64,000 bases of DNA from Corynebacterium lubricantis DSM 45231. Lineage in GTDB: Bacteria > Actinomycetota > Actinomycetes > Mycobacteriales > Mycobacteriaceae. Of this stretch, positions 46,097-57,374 are shown in pieces. The notes beneath the pieces were generated by a model, which had not been told where the DNA came from, ran no database searches, and saw only the letters and a program-made list of their open reading frames with translations. How positions within the stretch are numbered: the first letter of the stretch is position 1; the number at the start of each line of letters is the position of its first letter. Made by a program: the position numbers and the translations under genes. The stretch spans positions 62,001 to 126,000 of the forward strand of contig NZ_KB902181.1 of NCBI RefSeq assembly GCF_000379425.1, read 5' to 3'.

Positions 46097-47461
46097 ATGG
46101 ATCTCAACTTTGCCAGCCGAAATATTCTTGACACCATCGACATGATCGAGAAGTACCGTCTTGATATTCGTACGGTGACCATGGGTATCTCGCTTCTGGA
46201 ATGCTCTCGTACCACGATGGAAGAGACCGCCCAAGCAGTCTATGATCGTGTGACCACTCAGGCAGCACGCCTGGTAGAAGTCTGCGAAGGCATTGAGACG
46301 GAACTCGGTATTCCTATCGTCAATAAGCGCGTCTCGGTCACTCCGATTTCGTTGGTCACGGCCGGTTGCGAGGGCGATCCCGTGATCGTCGCAAAGGCGC
46401 TAGATCGCGCTGCCCAGGAGATCGGCGTCAACTTTATTGGCGGGTACTCAGCACTCGTCGAAAAGGGCGCAACAACGTCCGAAAAGAGGCTGATCAACTC
46501 TATTCCTGAAGCCCTGTCCACCACTGATTTGGTGTGTGGCTCGGTCAATATCGCGACGTCCCGCGCTGGCATCAATATGAATGCAGTCGCTCGGATGGGC
46601 GAGATTATTAAGGAAGCCGCCGAACTAACCAAGGACCAGTCATCGATTGCGTGTGCAAAGTTCGTCGTCTTTGCGAACGCCGTCGGCGATAACCCCTTCA
46701 TGGCGGGCGCCTTCCACGGTGTCGAGGAGCCCGACTGCGTGGTGTCCGTGGGTGTCTCCGGACCTGGTGTCGTCGACCGCGCACTGGGTTCGCTCAAGGG
46801 TGCCTCTCTCAACGAGGTAGCCGAGGAGATCAAGAAGGCAGCCTTCAAGATCACCCGCACCGGCCAACTGGTGGGCAACATGGCCGCTGAGCGTCTCGGC
46901 GTCCCGTTCGGCATCGTCGACCTGTCCCTGGCACCAACGGCCGAGATGGGTGACTCCGTGGCTCACATCCTAGAGCACATGGGTCTCGACCAGGTGGGCA
47001 CCCACGGCACGACCGCTGCACTCGCGTTGCTCAATGACGCGGTGAAGAAGGGTGGCATGATGGCGTGCTCGCGCGTGGGCGGGCTGTCGGGTTCCTTCAT
47101 CCCCGTCTCCGAGGACAAAGGCATGATTGACGCTGTGCGTTCCGGCTCCATCACGATGGACAAGCTGGAGGCCATGACCTCGATCTGCTCCGTCGGTTTT
47201 GACATGATCGCGATCCCTGGCGATACTCCGGCGACGACGATCGCCGGCATGATTGCCGACGAAGCCGCAATTGGTGTGATGAATCACAAGACGACTGCTG
47301 CGCGCTTAATCCCAGTGCCTGGTACTAAGCCAGGCGACGAGGTCAACTTCGGTGGTCTTTTGGGATATGCGCCTGTTATCCCTGTTAATGAGGTCGGAAA
47401 TGCCGATTTCATAAATCGCGGTGGTTATATTCCAGCTCCAGTACACGGCTTCCGAAACTAA
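46097..47461 (+). CDS. PFL-family protein (UPF0210/DUF711)
   Basis: 454 residues with a fold related to pyruvate formate-lyase barrels but without the PFL active-site Cys-Cys pair or a glycyl-radical motif. Gly-rich signatures include [14 protein letters not shown] near 217 and [23 protein letters not shown] near 370. Biochemical function is not established. Start 46097 is preferred because AGAGGGG lies about 8 nt upstream and the frame upstream overlaps the ACT gene. Probably the ACT protein senses an amino acid for this enzyme. Confidence 0.92.
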   Translation: MDLNFASRNILDTIDMIEKYRLDIRTVTMGISLLECSRTTMEETAQAVYDRVTTQAARLVEVCEGIETELGIPIVNKRVSVTPISLVTAGCEGDPVIVAKALDRAAQEIGVNFIGGYSALVEKGATTSEKRLINSIPEALSTTDLVCGSVNIATSRAGINMNAVARMGEIIKEAAELTKDQSSIACAKFVVFANAVGDNPFMAGAFHGVEEPDCVVSVGVSGPGVVDRALGSLKGASLNEVAEEIKKAAFKITRTGQLVGNMAAERLGVPFGIVDLSLAPTAEMGDSVAHILEHMGLDQVGTHGTTAALALLNDAVKKGGMMACSRVGGLSGSFIPVSEDKGMIDAVRSGSITMDKLEAMTSICSVGFDMIAIPGDTPATTIAGMIADEAAIGVMNHKTTAARLIPVPGTKPGDEVNFGGLLGYAPVIPVNEVGNADFINRGGYIPAPVHGFRN

Positions 47462-47488
47462 CAGCCCTGTGCTTCGCGGGGGCGTTAG
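47458..47488 (+). terminator. Hairpin after the DUF711 gene
   Basis: CTAAC/GTTAG with an inner GCCC/GGGG pairing around a 9-nt loop, starting at the stop codon; there is no T-tract. A second, weaker CTCACC/GGTGAG pairing lies about 40 nt further on. Possibly termination plus leader structure for the P-type ATPase. Confidence 0.35.
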
Positions 47489-47588
47489 AGAACTCACCGC
47501 TACGTAATTGTATTGGTACAGCCTGGGTGAGCAATTCTTTCGCTAATGTAGGGGTTAGGAACTAATCACTACTCGGAAGTGAAAAACA

Positions 47589-50279
47589 TTGAGCGCCCCC
47601 GCTACTACTCCTCAGTCCCCCCACGCACGCGACACCAGTACAGTTCTCGCGGAATTGAATGTGACCTCCGATGGATTGAGCACTTCCTCGGCGGATCAAC
47701 TCCGTGAGAACTATGGTCCTAACTCCCTGCCGCAGGCAGAACAAGAAACCGCCTTTCAGAGGTTACTCAGGCAGTTCAACGATCCATTGATCTACGTACT
47801 GATCGCCGCGGGCGTGCTGACCGCAATTCTTGGTCAGGTCATGGACACCATCGTGATTGCTGCCGTGGTAATCATCAACGCGCTCGTCGGATTCGTGCAG
47901 GAGGGCAAGGCAGCAGACGCGCTTGAATCTATTCGCAACATGCTCTCCCCGGAGTCCGAGGTCTTGCGCGATGGTGTCTGGTGCAAGATTCCTGCGGAAG
48001 ACATTGTCCCCGGAGATATGATCAAGTTGCGTGCTGGCGATAAAGTCCCGGCGGATGCGCGCGTTTTGGAGGCTGTGAGTCTCCGAGTTGAAGAATCAGC
48101 GCTGACGGGCGAGTCGGTTCCGACTGATAAGTCCACGCATCCCGTCGCCGAGGAATCGGACCTGGGCGATCGCACGTCCATGGTATTTTCTGGCACCACA
48201 GTGGCCGCCGGCAGCGGTGTTGCCGTTGTGACATCAACGGGTAAGGCCACCCAGATTGGCCATATCACCACGATGCTCGAGGAAGTCGAGTCCGTTGACA
48301 CTCCTCTGACAAAATCGATGAGCAAGCTCTCGTCGGTCATCGCTGTAGTTGCGGTGATCTTGGCGGTTCTGATGATCGCCGTCGCCTTCTTCTTGTACGA
48401 CTATTCGTGGTTTGACCTGATCATGTCGGCCATCGGCTTCGCGGTGGCGGCAATTCCGGAAGGCTTGCCTGCGGTCATGGCCATCACCCTTGCTCTTGGT
48501 GTGCAGAAGATGGCGGAGCGCAATTCCATTACCCGCCGGATGAATTCGGTGGAGACTCTCGGCTCCGTCACCACAATCTGTTCCGACAAAACGGGCACCT
48601 TGACTAAAAACGAGATGACCGTGCGCGAGGTGGTGACCAACCAACACAGCTTCAATGTCACTGGAACCGGCTACGCTCCCATCGGCGAGATCACCTTGGA
48701 CAAGCAGCAGGTTGAGGCTGCAGATTACCCCGATCTGCGCCGGGTTGCCGAAGTAGCCGCCTTTACCAATGATGCTTCAGTGCTTCAGCAGGACGACGGA
48801 TCCTGGACGCTCAATGGCGAGCCAACCGACGGTGGTATCCGCACCTTCGCGCTCAAAGCCGGCATTGAAGAGCCAAATCACTCCCGCCGCATCGCCTCTG
48901 TGCCTTTCGATTCCGAATATAAGTACATGGCCACCGTCGATCAGCTTGACTCGGGCACCGTGGTACACCTGAAGGGTGCCCCGGATCGTCTCCTGAACCG
49001 CTGCGATACCCAGCTCGCGGCGGACGGTAGCACTGAGCCCCTCGACACCGCGAAGTGGGAGCGCATTATCGACGAGCTCGGTGCCAAAGGTCACCGCGTG
49101 CTCGCCGCTGCTTCACGACGAGCCACTACAGAAGATTCTCATCTCACCACCTACATCGTCGACGATGGCGGTTTCACTCTCCTCGGCCTCTACGGCATCA
49201 TCGACCCGCCTCGGGAAGAGGCCATCGAAGCCGTCGACACCGTGCAAAAGGCTGGCATCCGTGTTCGCATGATCACCGGCGACCACGCCTCCACCGCGAC
49301 TGCAATCGCCAAGGAAATCGGTATTGCCGAAGGCGACCACACGATTACCGGATCAGATATCGAGGCTGCAACGGACGATGAGCTGCGCGAAATTGTCAAG
49401 GACACTTCGGTCTTCGCGCGCACCTCGCCCGAGCACAAGCTCCGCCTGGTGCAAGCCCTCCAAGCTAATGGCGAGGTTGTCTCGATGACCGGCGACGGTG
49501 TCAACGATGCCCCATCGCTGAAGCAGGCTGACGTCGGCGTGGCCATGGGTATCAAGGGCACCGAGGCAACGAAGGATGCCGCCGATGTCGTCCTCGCGGA
49601 CGATAACTTCGCGACGATTGCCCACGCGGTGAAGATGGGTCGCACAATCTACGACAATCTGCGCAAAGCAATTGTCTTCATGCTTCCTACCAACGGTGCC
49701 CAGGGTCTGGTCATTTTCGTGGCCATGCTGCTTGGCATGACCCTTCCGATTACTCCCCTGCAGGTCTTGTGGGTCAACCTCATCACTGCGGTGACCTTGT
49801 CGCTCGCGCTCTCCTTCGAGCCCCCTGAGCCGGGAATTATGAAGCGCAAGCCCCGCGACCCGAAGGAATCCTTCCTCAATAGCGAGGCAGTCATCCGCAT
49901 TGCCTATGTGTCCATCCTGATCGGTGGATCCACAATCCTCGTTTTCAACTGGCTCGACTCAATGGGTGTCGCGCTGGAGATTGCCCGCACCGTCGCTGTG
50001 AACACCCTTGTCGTGGCGCAGATTTTCTACTTGTTCACTGCCCGCTTCTCAAAGGTGAGTGCGCTGCGCAAGGAATTGTTCACCACGAACCCGATTTCAT
50101 GGATCTGCGTTGGGATCATGGTGGTGCTTCAGATCGGCTTCGTCTACCTGCCATTCATGCACACTGCTTTCGACACGACTTCAGTAGCCCTGAATACCTG
50201 GGTAATTCCGCTGATTGTCGGCGTTATTGTCTTCGCAGTAGTCGAGATAGAAAAGGCTATTCGCCGGGCACTAGCTTAG
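47589..50279 (+). CDS. P-type cation-transporting ATPase (type II, Ca2+/Mg2+ class)
   Basis: 896 residues. Phosphorylation motif CSDKTGTLTKNE near 330, TGES actuator motif near 175, PEGLPAVMAITLA in TM4 (ion site) near 296, and GDGVNDAPSLKQADVGVAMG near 635; ten membrane helices. The TM4 PEGLP and overall layout match the P2 class (SERCA/PMCA, Na+/K+-like). The precise ion cannot be assigned. TTG start with GGAAG about 10 nt upstream. Its end overlaps the YczE-type gene by 23 bp. Confidence 0.93.
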   Translation: MSAPATTPQSPHARDTSTVLAELNVTSDGLSTSSADQLRENYGPNSLPQAEQETAFQRLLRQFNDPLIYVLIAAGVLTAILGQVMDTIVIAAVVIINALVGFVQEGKAADALESIRNMLSPESEVLRDGVWCKIPAEDIVPGDMIKLRAGDKVPADARVLEAVSLRVEESALTGESVPTDKSTHPVAEESDLGDRTSMVFSGTTVAAGSGVAVVTSTGKATQIGHITTMLEEVESVDTPLTKSMSKLSSVIAVVAVILAVLMIAVAFFLYDYSWFDLIMSAIGFAVAAIPEGLPAVMAITLALGVQKMAERNSITRRMNSVETLGSVTTICSDKTGTLTKNEMTVREVVTNQHSFNVTGTGYAPIGEITLDKQQVEAADYPDLRRVAEVAAFTNDASVLQQDDGSWTLNGEPTDGGIRTFALKAGIEEPNHSRRIASVPFDSEYKYMATVDQLDSGTVVHLKGAPDRLLNRCDTQLAADGSTEPLDTAKWERIIDELGAKGHRVLAAASRRATTEDSHLTTYIVDDGGFTLLGLYGIIDPPREEAIEAVDTVQKAGIRVRMITGDHASTATAIAKEIGIAEGDHTITGSDIEAATDDELREIVKDTSVFARTSPEHKLRLVQALQANGEVVSMTGDGVNDAPSLKQADVGVAMGIKGTEATKDAADVVLADDNFATIAHAVKMGRTIYDNLRKAIVFMLPTNGAQGLVIFVAMLLGMTLPITPLQVLWVNLITAVTLSLALSFEPPEPGIMKRKPRDPKESFLNSEAVIRIAYVSILIGGSTILVFNWLDSMGVALEIARTVAVNTLVVAQIFYLFTARFSKVSALRKELFTTNPISWICVGIMVVLQIGFVYLPFMHTAFDTTSVALNTWVIPLIVGVIVFAVVEIEKAIRRALA

Positions 50280-50928
50280 CGACGATGCGCTGCACCGTCG
50301 GGGTGACCCACCCCACCACGGTGCCGATCATGAACGCTGCGATGACGGTGCCCTCTCGGATTCCCTCCAGCTGCCCAAAGAGGATGAACGACAAAATGAC
50401 GGCCAACACCACCAGGGTCACATCATTTCCGATCTTGACCTTGGAGAAGTCCCATCCCGTGACGGTGCTAATCGCAACGACGAGGCCTTCGCCTGGCATG
50501 AACAAGAGCTTTGGAGTCACCGAAATGGAGACACCAAGTGCCAGTAGGAAAATTCCGATGCAGAGGGTAACTAGCTGCAGCGCATAGTTCGATGTTTCCA
50601 CCCAAGACAAAACATTCATCCACAGATCTAGGGTGAGCGACGAGACGCCCAATGCTGCCAGCTGCCACCAACCTGATTTGGGAAACCTGCCACGCAAAAT
50701 CAGTAACTGCAACACGATCAACATTAGGTTCCACACGGCTGTCCAACCGCCGAAACTGAGGCCGCCATGGAGCGTCAAGACCCAGATCACCGCCGATATC
50801 GGCGAGGTACCCAGTCCCGCTAACGTGACCATAGCAACGCCACTCATCATGATGGTGACGCCGATGACCGAGATAATCAGCCTGATGATCAGGCTCGCAC
50901 CACGGTATTTATTTGTAGAACGTTCCAT
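50257..50928 (-). CDS. YczE/YitT-like membrane protein
   Basis: Integral membrane protein of 223 residues with five hydrophobic segments. Family-like features are GLGTSPISAVIWVL near 38-51 and MPGEGLVVAIS near 142. Homologues have been tied to surfactin export or are uncharacterised. A GGGGGA ribosome site precedes the ATG. Converges with the P-type ATPase gene with a 23-bp overlap. Function not determinable here. Confidence 0.82.
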   Translation of the reverse strand: MERSTNKYRGASLIIRLIISVIGVTIMMSGVAMVTLAGLGTSPISAVIWVLTLHGGLSFGGWTAVWNLMLIVLQLLILRGRFPKSGWWQLAALGVSSLTLDLWMNVLSWVETSNYALQLVTLCIGIFLLALGVSISVTPKLLFMPGEGLVVAISTVTGWDFSKVKIGNDVTLVVLAVILSFILFGQLEGIREGTVIAAFMIGTVVGWVTPTVQRIVAKLVPGE

Positions 50929-50993
50929 GTTCCCCCATTTCCTTCAGGCAAGATAATAACCCGTGCCAAGGGAACAAGATGCACAGCGTTCCG

Positions 50994-52622
50994 TTAGGCG
51001 AGTTCGACGATCTCCATGTACTCGTCGCTCCACATGTCCTCATCACCTTCGGGCATGATGATGACCCGCTCAGGCTTCAGAGCGCGCACGGCGCCAGGGT
51101 CGTGGGTGACAAGGACGACGGCCCCTGTGTACGTGCCAAGAGCGTCGAGCACCTGCTCGCGGGACTGCGGATCGAGGTTGTTGGTCGGCTCGTCGAGAAG
51201 CAAGACGTTGGCGCGCGAGGACACCAACGTGGCCAACGCCAAACGAGTCTTCTCACCACCGGAGAGCGTGCCTGCGGGTTGTTCGAGCTTGTCTCCTGAA
51301 AACATGAAGGCACCCAGGAGGCCGCGTAGGTCCTGCTGATCGGCATCTGCGCACGCCTCGATGGTGTTCTCCCACACGGTTTTATCTGGATTGATGGTGT
51401 CGTGCTCCTGGGCGAAGTAGCCGATCTTCAACCCGTGTCCCGACACGATGCCACCCTCGCCATCGGTGCGTTCCACACCAGCCAACAGCTTGAGCAAGGT
51501 GGTCTTACCCGCGCCGTTGGTACCCAGCACAACAACGCGTGATCCCTTGTCAATGGCGAGATCGACACCAGCGAAGACTTCCAAGGAGCCGTACATCTTC
51601 GTCAGGCCAGTCGCATTCAACGGCGTCTTGCCACACGGTGCAGGTGCTGGGAAAGAAATCGATGCGACGCGATCGTTGACGCGAACCTCGTCCAGCTCGT
51701 TCATCATGCGGTCAGCGCGGGCCAGCATCTGCTTCGCCGCAGCCGCCTTCGTCGCCTTCGCGCCGAGTTTCGCGGCTTGCTGCTTGAGGGTCGATGCCTT
51801 CTTTTCCGCGTTCGCCCGCTCGCGACGACGACGGGCCTCATCCTGTGCTCGAGCTTCCTTGTAACGGGAAAAGCCCATATTATACACGTCTGCCTCGGAA
51901 CGGACAGCATCAAGGAACCAGATCTTGTTGCACACGTCGTCGAGCAGATCGACATCGTGGGAAATCATGATTAAGCCGCCTTCGTGCTTCGACAAGAATC
52001 CACGCAGCCACGAGATGGAATCAGCATCAAGGTGGTTGGTGGGCTCGTCGAGAAGCAATGTCGTTTCGGACTTACCCGCACCATCGTTGGCGGCAAAAAG
52101 AATCTGAGCCAACTCGACGCGGCGGCGCTGACCACCAGAAAGCGTTTTGAGCGGCTGGTCGAGGATGCGCTCATCGAGGCCTAGGTTGTCGCAGATCTGG
52201 GCAGCTTCTGCATCGGCCTCGTAGCCCCCGAGCGCATGGTAGCGCTCCTCAAGACGGGAGTATTTATTGATCGCCGAATCACGCTTGGAGCCGTCAGCGA
52301 CCTCCATAATCTCCTGCTGCTTCTCCATCGAAGCACGGATCTGATCCAGTCCTCGTGCCGAGAGAACGCGATCGCGCGCGGTTTGCTCGATAAATCCCTC
52401 GCGAGAATCCTGCGGCAGATAGCCAACTGGTCCACTGTTGGTGACGCTACCGCCGTAAGGCTCGGTCTCGCCAGCCAAGATGCGCATAGTGGTGGTCTTG
52501 CCTGCGCCATTGCGCCCGACAAGACCAATTCGGTCACCTGGCTGGACGCGTAGCTGCTGGCCAGGGGCCTCGAGCAGAGTACGGGCGCCGACACGGACTT
52601 CAAGATCATTGGTGACAATCAC
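50994..52622 (-). CDS. ABC-F family ATPase
   Basis: Soluble ABC-F protein of 542 residues with two nucleotide-binding domains: Walker A GRNGAGKTT and GTNGAGKTT, signatures LSGGQRRRVE and LSGGEKTRLA, and LLLDEPTNHLD / LLLDEPTNNLD Walker B. The linker is Ala/Lys/Arg-rich and helical (around 260-310), as in ribosome-binding ABC-F factors. It may act in translation rescue (EttA/Uup group) or antibiotic protection. Leaderless GTG start: AGTGTA on plus is TACACT on minus, 8 nt away. Matches Rv1473. Confidence 0.93.
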   Translation of the reverse strand: MIVTNDLEVRVGARTLLEAPGQQLRVQPGDRIGLVGRNGAGKTTTMRILAGETEPYGGSVTNSGPVGYLPQDSREGFIEQTARDRVLSARGLDQIRASMEKQQEIMEVADGSKRDSAINKYSRLEERYHALGGYEADAEAAQICDNLGLDERILDQPLKTLSGGQRRRVELAQILFAANDGAGKSETTLLLDEPTNHLDADSISWLRGFLSKHEGGLIMISHDVDLLDDVCNKIWFLDAVRSEADVYNMGFSRYKEARAQDEARRRRERANAEKKASTLKQQAAKLGAKATKAAAAKQMLARADRMMNELDEVRVNDRVASISFPAPAPCGKTPLNATGLTKMYGSLEVFAGVDLAIDKGSRVVVLGTNGAGKTTLLKLLAGVERTDGEGGIVSGHGLKIGYFAQEHDTINPDKTVWENTIEACADADQQDLRGLLGAFMFSGDKLEQPAGTLSGGEKTRLALATLVSSRANVLLLDEPTNNLDPQSREQVLDALGTYTGAVVLVTHDPGAVRALKPERVIIMPEGDEDMWSDEYMEIVELA

Positions 52623-52687
52623 AACAGGTCAGTGTACACTTTCCTGCCCCGTTCCCCACTACTGTGAATGTTTGTGCGCGATACTAG

Positions 52688-52716
52688 TTGACGAGCGGGG
52701 CACAGTGACCTAAACA
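52688..52716 (+). promoter_or_regulatory. Promoter of the tail-anchored hypothetical gene
   Basis: TTGACG (52688-52693) and TAAACA (52711-52716) with a 17-bp spacer, 7 nt before the ATG. A well-formed -35/-10 pair giving a leaderless transcript. Confidence 0.65.
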
Positions 52717-52723
52717 AGAGGGT

Positions 52724-53149
52724 ATGAACAGTCAAAACGAGCCATTCGGGCGCGAATACGTCATCTCGTATGTGTTGAATGACTACCAAAAAGGTTCGCT
52801 CGTCGCTCGTTTCGACGGTCAGCCCTCCACCGCGCAAATGAAATCATTTCTGGCCGGCTACAGCTTGTCATCGTCCGAGATCAAGGAAGTCACGGCACGT
52901 CCGGCGGCCACGGTGTCTATTCAGAGCCCACGCTCGGCTAATCCGACGATTCAAACCAATCGTGCCCAGCCCAGCGCTGCGTCAGGCACGTCCATGTCCG
53001 ATTTCCGCCAGCAATTGGATAAGTTGAATAATCGAAAGTCAGGCAAGTCTCGTGGAAAGACGCCCGCGAAAACCAAGAATTCCATTGCTGGGTTCATCTT
53101 CAGTGTCATCGTTGCACTGATTGTCATTCTTCTTGGGCTCTTCGCCTAG
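52724..53149 (+). CDS. Tail-anchored hypothetical protein
   Basis: Not recognised. The 141 residues have a soluble N-terminal half (YVISYVLNDYQKGSLVARF), a Ser/Ala/Pro-rich middle, a basic patch (RKSGKSRGKTPAKTK) and one C-terminal membrane helix (about 122-140). The basic patch before the helix puts the bulk in the cytoplasm. Diverges from ABC-F and converges with sufT across a strong terminator. Confidence 0.72.
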   Translation: MNSQNEPFGREYVISYVLNDYQKGSLVARFDGQPSTAQMKSFLAGYSLSSSEIKEVTARPAATVSIQSPRSANPTIQTNRAQPSAASGTSMSDFRQQLDKLNNRKSGKSRGKTPAKTKNSIAGFIFSVIVALIVILLGLFA

Positions 53150-53167
53150 AGATATAGGTGAAAACAG

Positions 53168-53203
53168 CTGCGCGCCCTTCCGTGTTTGCGGAAGGGCGCG
53201 CAG
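53168..53203. terminator. Bidirectional terminator between the hypothetical gene and sufT
   Basis: Perfect 15-bp GC-rich stem with a 6-nt loop. On the minus strand it is followed by TTTT, serving the suf operon. Confidence 0.88.
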
Positions 53204-53217
53204 TTGTGTGGGAACTG

Positions 53218-53655
53218 TTAGACAGCAAATCCCAGGGCGCGAAGTTGCTCGCGGCCATCTTCGGTAATCATTTGTGGACCCCAAGGTGGCATCCAGACCC
53301 AATTAAGAGTCAGCTTATCGACGAGGCCGTTGCCCACGACCGCCTGCTCAGCTTGGTCTTCGATGACATCGGTAAGTGGACACGCAGGAGAAGTCAGCGT
53401 CATGTTGATGACCAACTCGTTCTCCCCTTCATTGTCCTCAATCCACATGTCGTAGACGAGGCCGAGGTCAACTACGTTGATCCCCAATTCTGGGTCGATA
53501 ACGTCGCGCATGTATTCTTCGGCGTCTGCCGTCAGCGCGATTTGCTCTTCGGTCTGCTCAGGGCGCTCTGCCGGGCCGTCAAAGCGTGACGACGAGCTCT
53601 CGGTTGCCTCAGCTGCCTCAGCTTCTACGTTCGGATCAGTGTTAGGTTCGGTCAC
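53218..53655 (-). CDS. sufT: SufT-type (DUF59/MIP18) Fe-S assembly protein
   Basis: 145 residues: an acidic disordered N-terminus (about 1-45) then a MIP18/DUF59 domain (DPELGINVVDLGLVYD near 55, LTSPACPLTD near 90). Such proteins help mature Fe-S proteins. The GTG start overlaps the sufU stop by 4 bp (GTGA), giving translational coupling. Last gene of the suf operon. Matches Rv1466. Confidence 0.92.
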   Translation of the reverse strand: MTEPNTDPNVEAEAAEATESSSSRFDGPAERPEQTEEQIALTADAEEYMRDVIDPELGINVVDLGLVYDMWIEDNEGENELVINMTLTSPACPLTDVIEDQAEQAVVGNGLVDKLTLNWVWMPPWGPQMITEDGREQLRALGFAV

Positions 53656-54106
53656 TTGCTTTCCCTTTCATTGAGTGCATCTGATGTGGCCGCTTGAAAT
53701 GCTTTCCAACCCAGCAGTGCGCACTTCACACGCGCTGGGAATTTTGCGACACCGGAGAATGCGACACCGTCGCCGATCATTTCCGGGTCACCTTCCTTTT
53801 GTCCACGGGAGGTGATCATGTCCTCGAACGCGGCAAGTTTCTCCATGGCCTCGTCCACTGGCAAGCCGATGACCTCGTCGGTGAGCACCGAGGTCGATGC
53901 CTGAGAGATAGAACATCCCTCGGCCTCATAGGACACGTCCACCACGGTTTCGCCATCTTCGGAAAGGTGAACGCGCAGGGTCTGCTCGTCACCACACGAA
54001 GGGTTCACGTGGTGAACCTCGGCATCATACGGGTCCCGCAGGCCCGCGTGCTTGGGATTCTTATAGTGGTCAAGAATGACCTCTTGATACATCGATTCTA
54101 AGCTCA

Positions 54107-54107
<1 letters not shown>
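53652..54107 (-). CDS. sufU: Fe-S cluster assembly protein SufU
   Basis: Zinc protein that transfers sulfur from SufS, 151 residues. Cys41-region NPSCGDE, EGCSIS and KCALLGW provide the three Cys, with the conserved Asp next to the first. This is the SufU (Gram-positive) type of sulfur acceptor, not SufE. The A of its ATG is the last base of the sufS stop codon. Confidence 0.95.
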
Positions 54108-55372
<1,265 letters not shown>

Positions 55373-55389
55373 CTAATTTCTTTAGCTAC

Positions 55390-56157
55390 TTAAGCGTTTT
55401 GGGTGGTGAACTGTTCGTAACCCTCGGCTTCGAGTGCGTCTGCGAGCTCTGCACCGCCGGTCTTGATGATCTGTCCGTCGGAGAAGACGTGAACGAAATC
55501 TGGACGAACGTAGTTGAGGATGCGCTTGTAGTGCGTGATCATCAAGATGCCGCCGTTGGTGTCTTCCTGGTAGCGGTTGATGCCATCGGAGACGATGCGC
55601 AGGGCGTCAACGTCGAGGCCGGAGTCGGTCTCGTCGAGAACTGCGAACTTTGGCTTCAGTAGGCCGAGCTGCAGAACCTCGTGGCGCTTCTTCTCGCCAC
55701 CGGAGAAACCTTCGTTGATGGAGCGATCGCCGAAGGACTTATCAATGCTCAGTGCGTCGCGCTGACCGCCGAGTTCCTGGACCCACTCACGCAGCTTAGG
55801 AGCTTCACCGCGCACAGCGGTGACAGCGGAACGCAGGAAGTTGGAGGAGGAAACGCCAGGCACCTCGGTTGGGTACTGCATGGCGAGGAAGAGGCCGGCG
55901 CGTGCGCGCTCGTCAACGGCCAGCTCGAGGATGTTGACACCGTCGAGCAGGACTTCACCGTCGGTGACCTCGTAGCGAGGGTGGCCGGACAGGGTGTAAG
56001 CCAAGGTGGACTTGCCGGAGCCATTCGGGCCCATGACGGCGTGGGTCTCACCGGAGTTGATGGTCAGGTTAACGCCCTTGAGGATAGGGGTTGGCTCCTG
56101 GCCTTCCTCGCTAGGAAGCACCTGAGCGTGAAGGTTCTTGATTTCAAGCGTAGACAT
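55390..56157 (-). CDS. sufC: Fe-S assembly ATPase SufC
   Basis: ABC-type ATPase of the SufBCD scaffold, 255 residues. Walker A GPNGSGKST near 42, signature FSGGEKKR near 149, Walker B FAVLDETDSGLD near 170 (with SufC's typical DETDSGLD). It lacks membrane partners; its role is remodelling SufB-SufD. 45 bp after sufD. Confidence 0.96.
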   Translation of the reverse strand: MSTLEIKNLHAQVLPSEEGQEPTPILKGVNLTINSGETHAVMGPNGSGKSTLAYTLSGHPRYEVTDGEVLLDGVNILELAVDERARAGLFLAMQYPTEVPGVSSSNFLRSAVTAVRGEAPKLREWVQELGGQRDALSIDKSFGDRSINEGFSGGEKKRHEVLQLGLLKPKFAVLDETDSGLDVDALRIVSDGINRYQEDTNGGILMITHYKRILNYVRPDFVHVFSDGQIIKTGGAELADALEAEGYEQFTTQNA

Positions 56158-56202
56158 TTATGCTCGTTTCTTTCTTGTCGTTATTGTTTCTCAGGTGCGG
56201 AC

Positions 56203-57369
56203 TTAGAGGTTGACTCGCGCCAGCTCGTCTTCGACGCGTGCTTCGAGTGCTTCCCGGATGGATTCCACTGGAATCTTGCGGATGACCTCGCTGAAGAAAC
56301 CACGGATGATGAGGCGACGGGCTTCGCCCTCTGGGATGCCACGGCTCATCAGGTAGTAGACCTGCTCGTCGTCAAAGCGACCGACAGTAGCTGCGTGGCC
56401 TGCGCCGACGATCTCGCCAGTCTCGATCTCGAGGTTCGGGATGGAGTCTGCGCGTGCGCCTTCGGTGAGCACGAGGTTGCGGTTGACCTCGTAGGTGTCA
56501 GTGTTCTGTGCGTTCGAGCGAATGAGCACGTCGCCGACCCAGCAGGTGCGAGCCTCTGGCAGCTTCGAGTTCTTGTCCGCCTGCAGTGCACCCTTGTACA
56601 TCACGTTGGAGCGGCAGTTCGGGAATGCGTGGTCAACGAGCAGACGGTTCTCGATGTACTGACCATCATCGGCGAAGTACACGCCGAGCATTTCCGCGTC
56701 ACCGCCAGGAGCGGTGAAGGTGACGCGGGGAACGATACGCACGATCTCGCCACCGAAAGTAGAAACGGTGTGACGCAGGGTTGCATCGCGGCCCAGGACA
56801 GCGTTTTGCTCGCCGAGGTGGACCGCATCCTTCTCCCAGTCAGCGTCGACGACGACGGTGAGCTTGGAGTTGTCGCCGAGTGCCCAGTTCACGTTATCGG
56901 CATGGGTGCCGGAACCCGTGTACTGCAATACAACGGTTGCCTCGGAGCCAGTTTCAGCAGACACGACGATGCCACCGAAGGAGGTGACGTCTGCGCCAGC
57001 ACCGGTGACGGTGATGTAGATGGGCTCGTCGAGAGCCTGATTAGCCGGGATGGTCACAAGCGTCGCGTTCGGCATGGAGGTCCATGCCTGGGCAGCAACG
57101 CGGTCCACGGGAGCACCAGCGACGTGCAGTCGCTCGTCGTCACGCTCAAGCTTTTCAACCTTGACGGACGCATCGGCCTTGACCTCGATGTTCGCCTCTG
57201 TCGCAGGGTCGAATGAACCGTTGTGGAGGCCACGGATGCGACGCAGCGAGATGAAACGCCAGACCTCGTCGCGGCCACCTGGAACCTCGAAGTCATTGAC
57301 ATCATAAGACGAAGGAAGATCGCCCTTAGTCTGGTTCGGGGAACCGGTCTTTACAGCAGTGTCGGTCAT
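56203..57369 (-). CDS. sufD: Fe-S assembly scaffold SufD
   Basis: Partner of SufB in the scaffold, 388 residues, with the right-handed beta-helix core (about 110-320) and helical C-terminus. GHAATVGRFDDEQVYYLMSRGIPEGEA near 333 is the family signature. It starts 5 bp after sufB ends, so it is in the same transcript. Compared with SufB it lacks the Cys used for nascent clusters. Confidence 0.95.
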   Translation of the reverse strand: MTDTAVKTGSPNQTKGDLPSSYDVNDFEVPGGRDEVWRFISLRRIRGLHNGSFDPATEANIEVKADASVKVEKLERDDERLHVAGAPVDRVAAQAWTSMPNATLVTIPANQALDEPIYITVTGAGADVTSFGGIVVSAETGSEATVVLQYTGSGTHADNVNWALGDNSKLTVVVDADWEKDAVHLGEQNAVLGRDATLRHTVSTFGGEIVRIVPRVTFTAPGGDAEMLGVYFADDGQYIENRLLVDHAFPNCRSNVMYKGALQADKNSKLPEARTCWVGDVLIRSNAQNTDTYEVNRNLVLTEGARADSIPNLEIETGEIVGAGHAATVGRFDDEQVYYLMSRGIPEGEARRLIIRGFFSEVIRKIPVESIREALEARVEDELARVNL

Positions 57370-57374
57370 TGTTT

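Noticed and set aside
47462..47588. M-box Mg2+ riboswitch before the P-type ATPase
   Set aside because: The conserved M-box sequence is absent and the interval is too short; only simple hairpins are seen.
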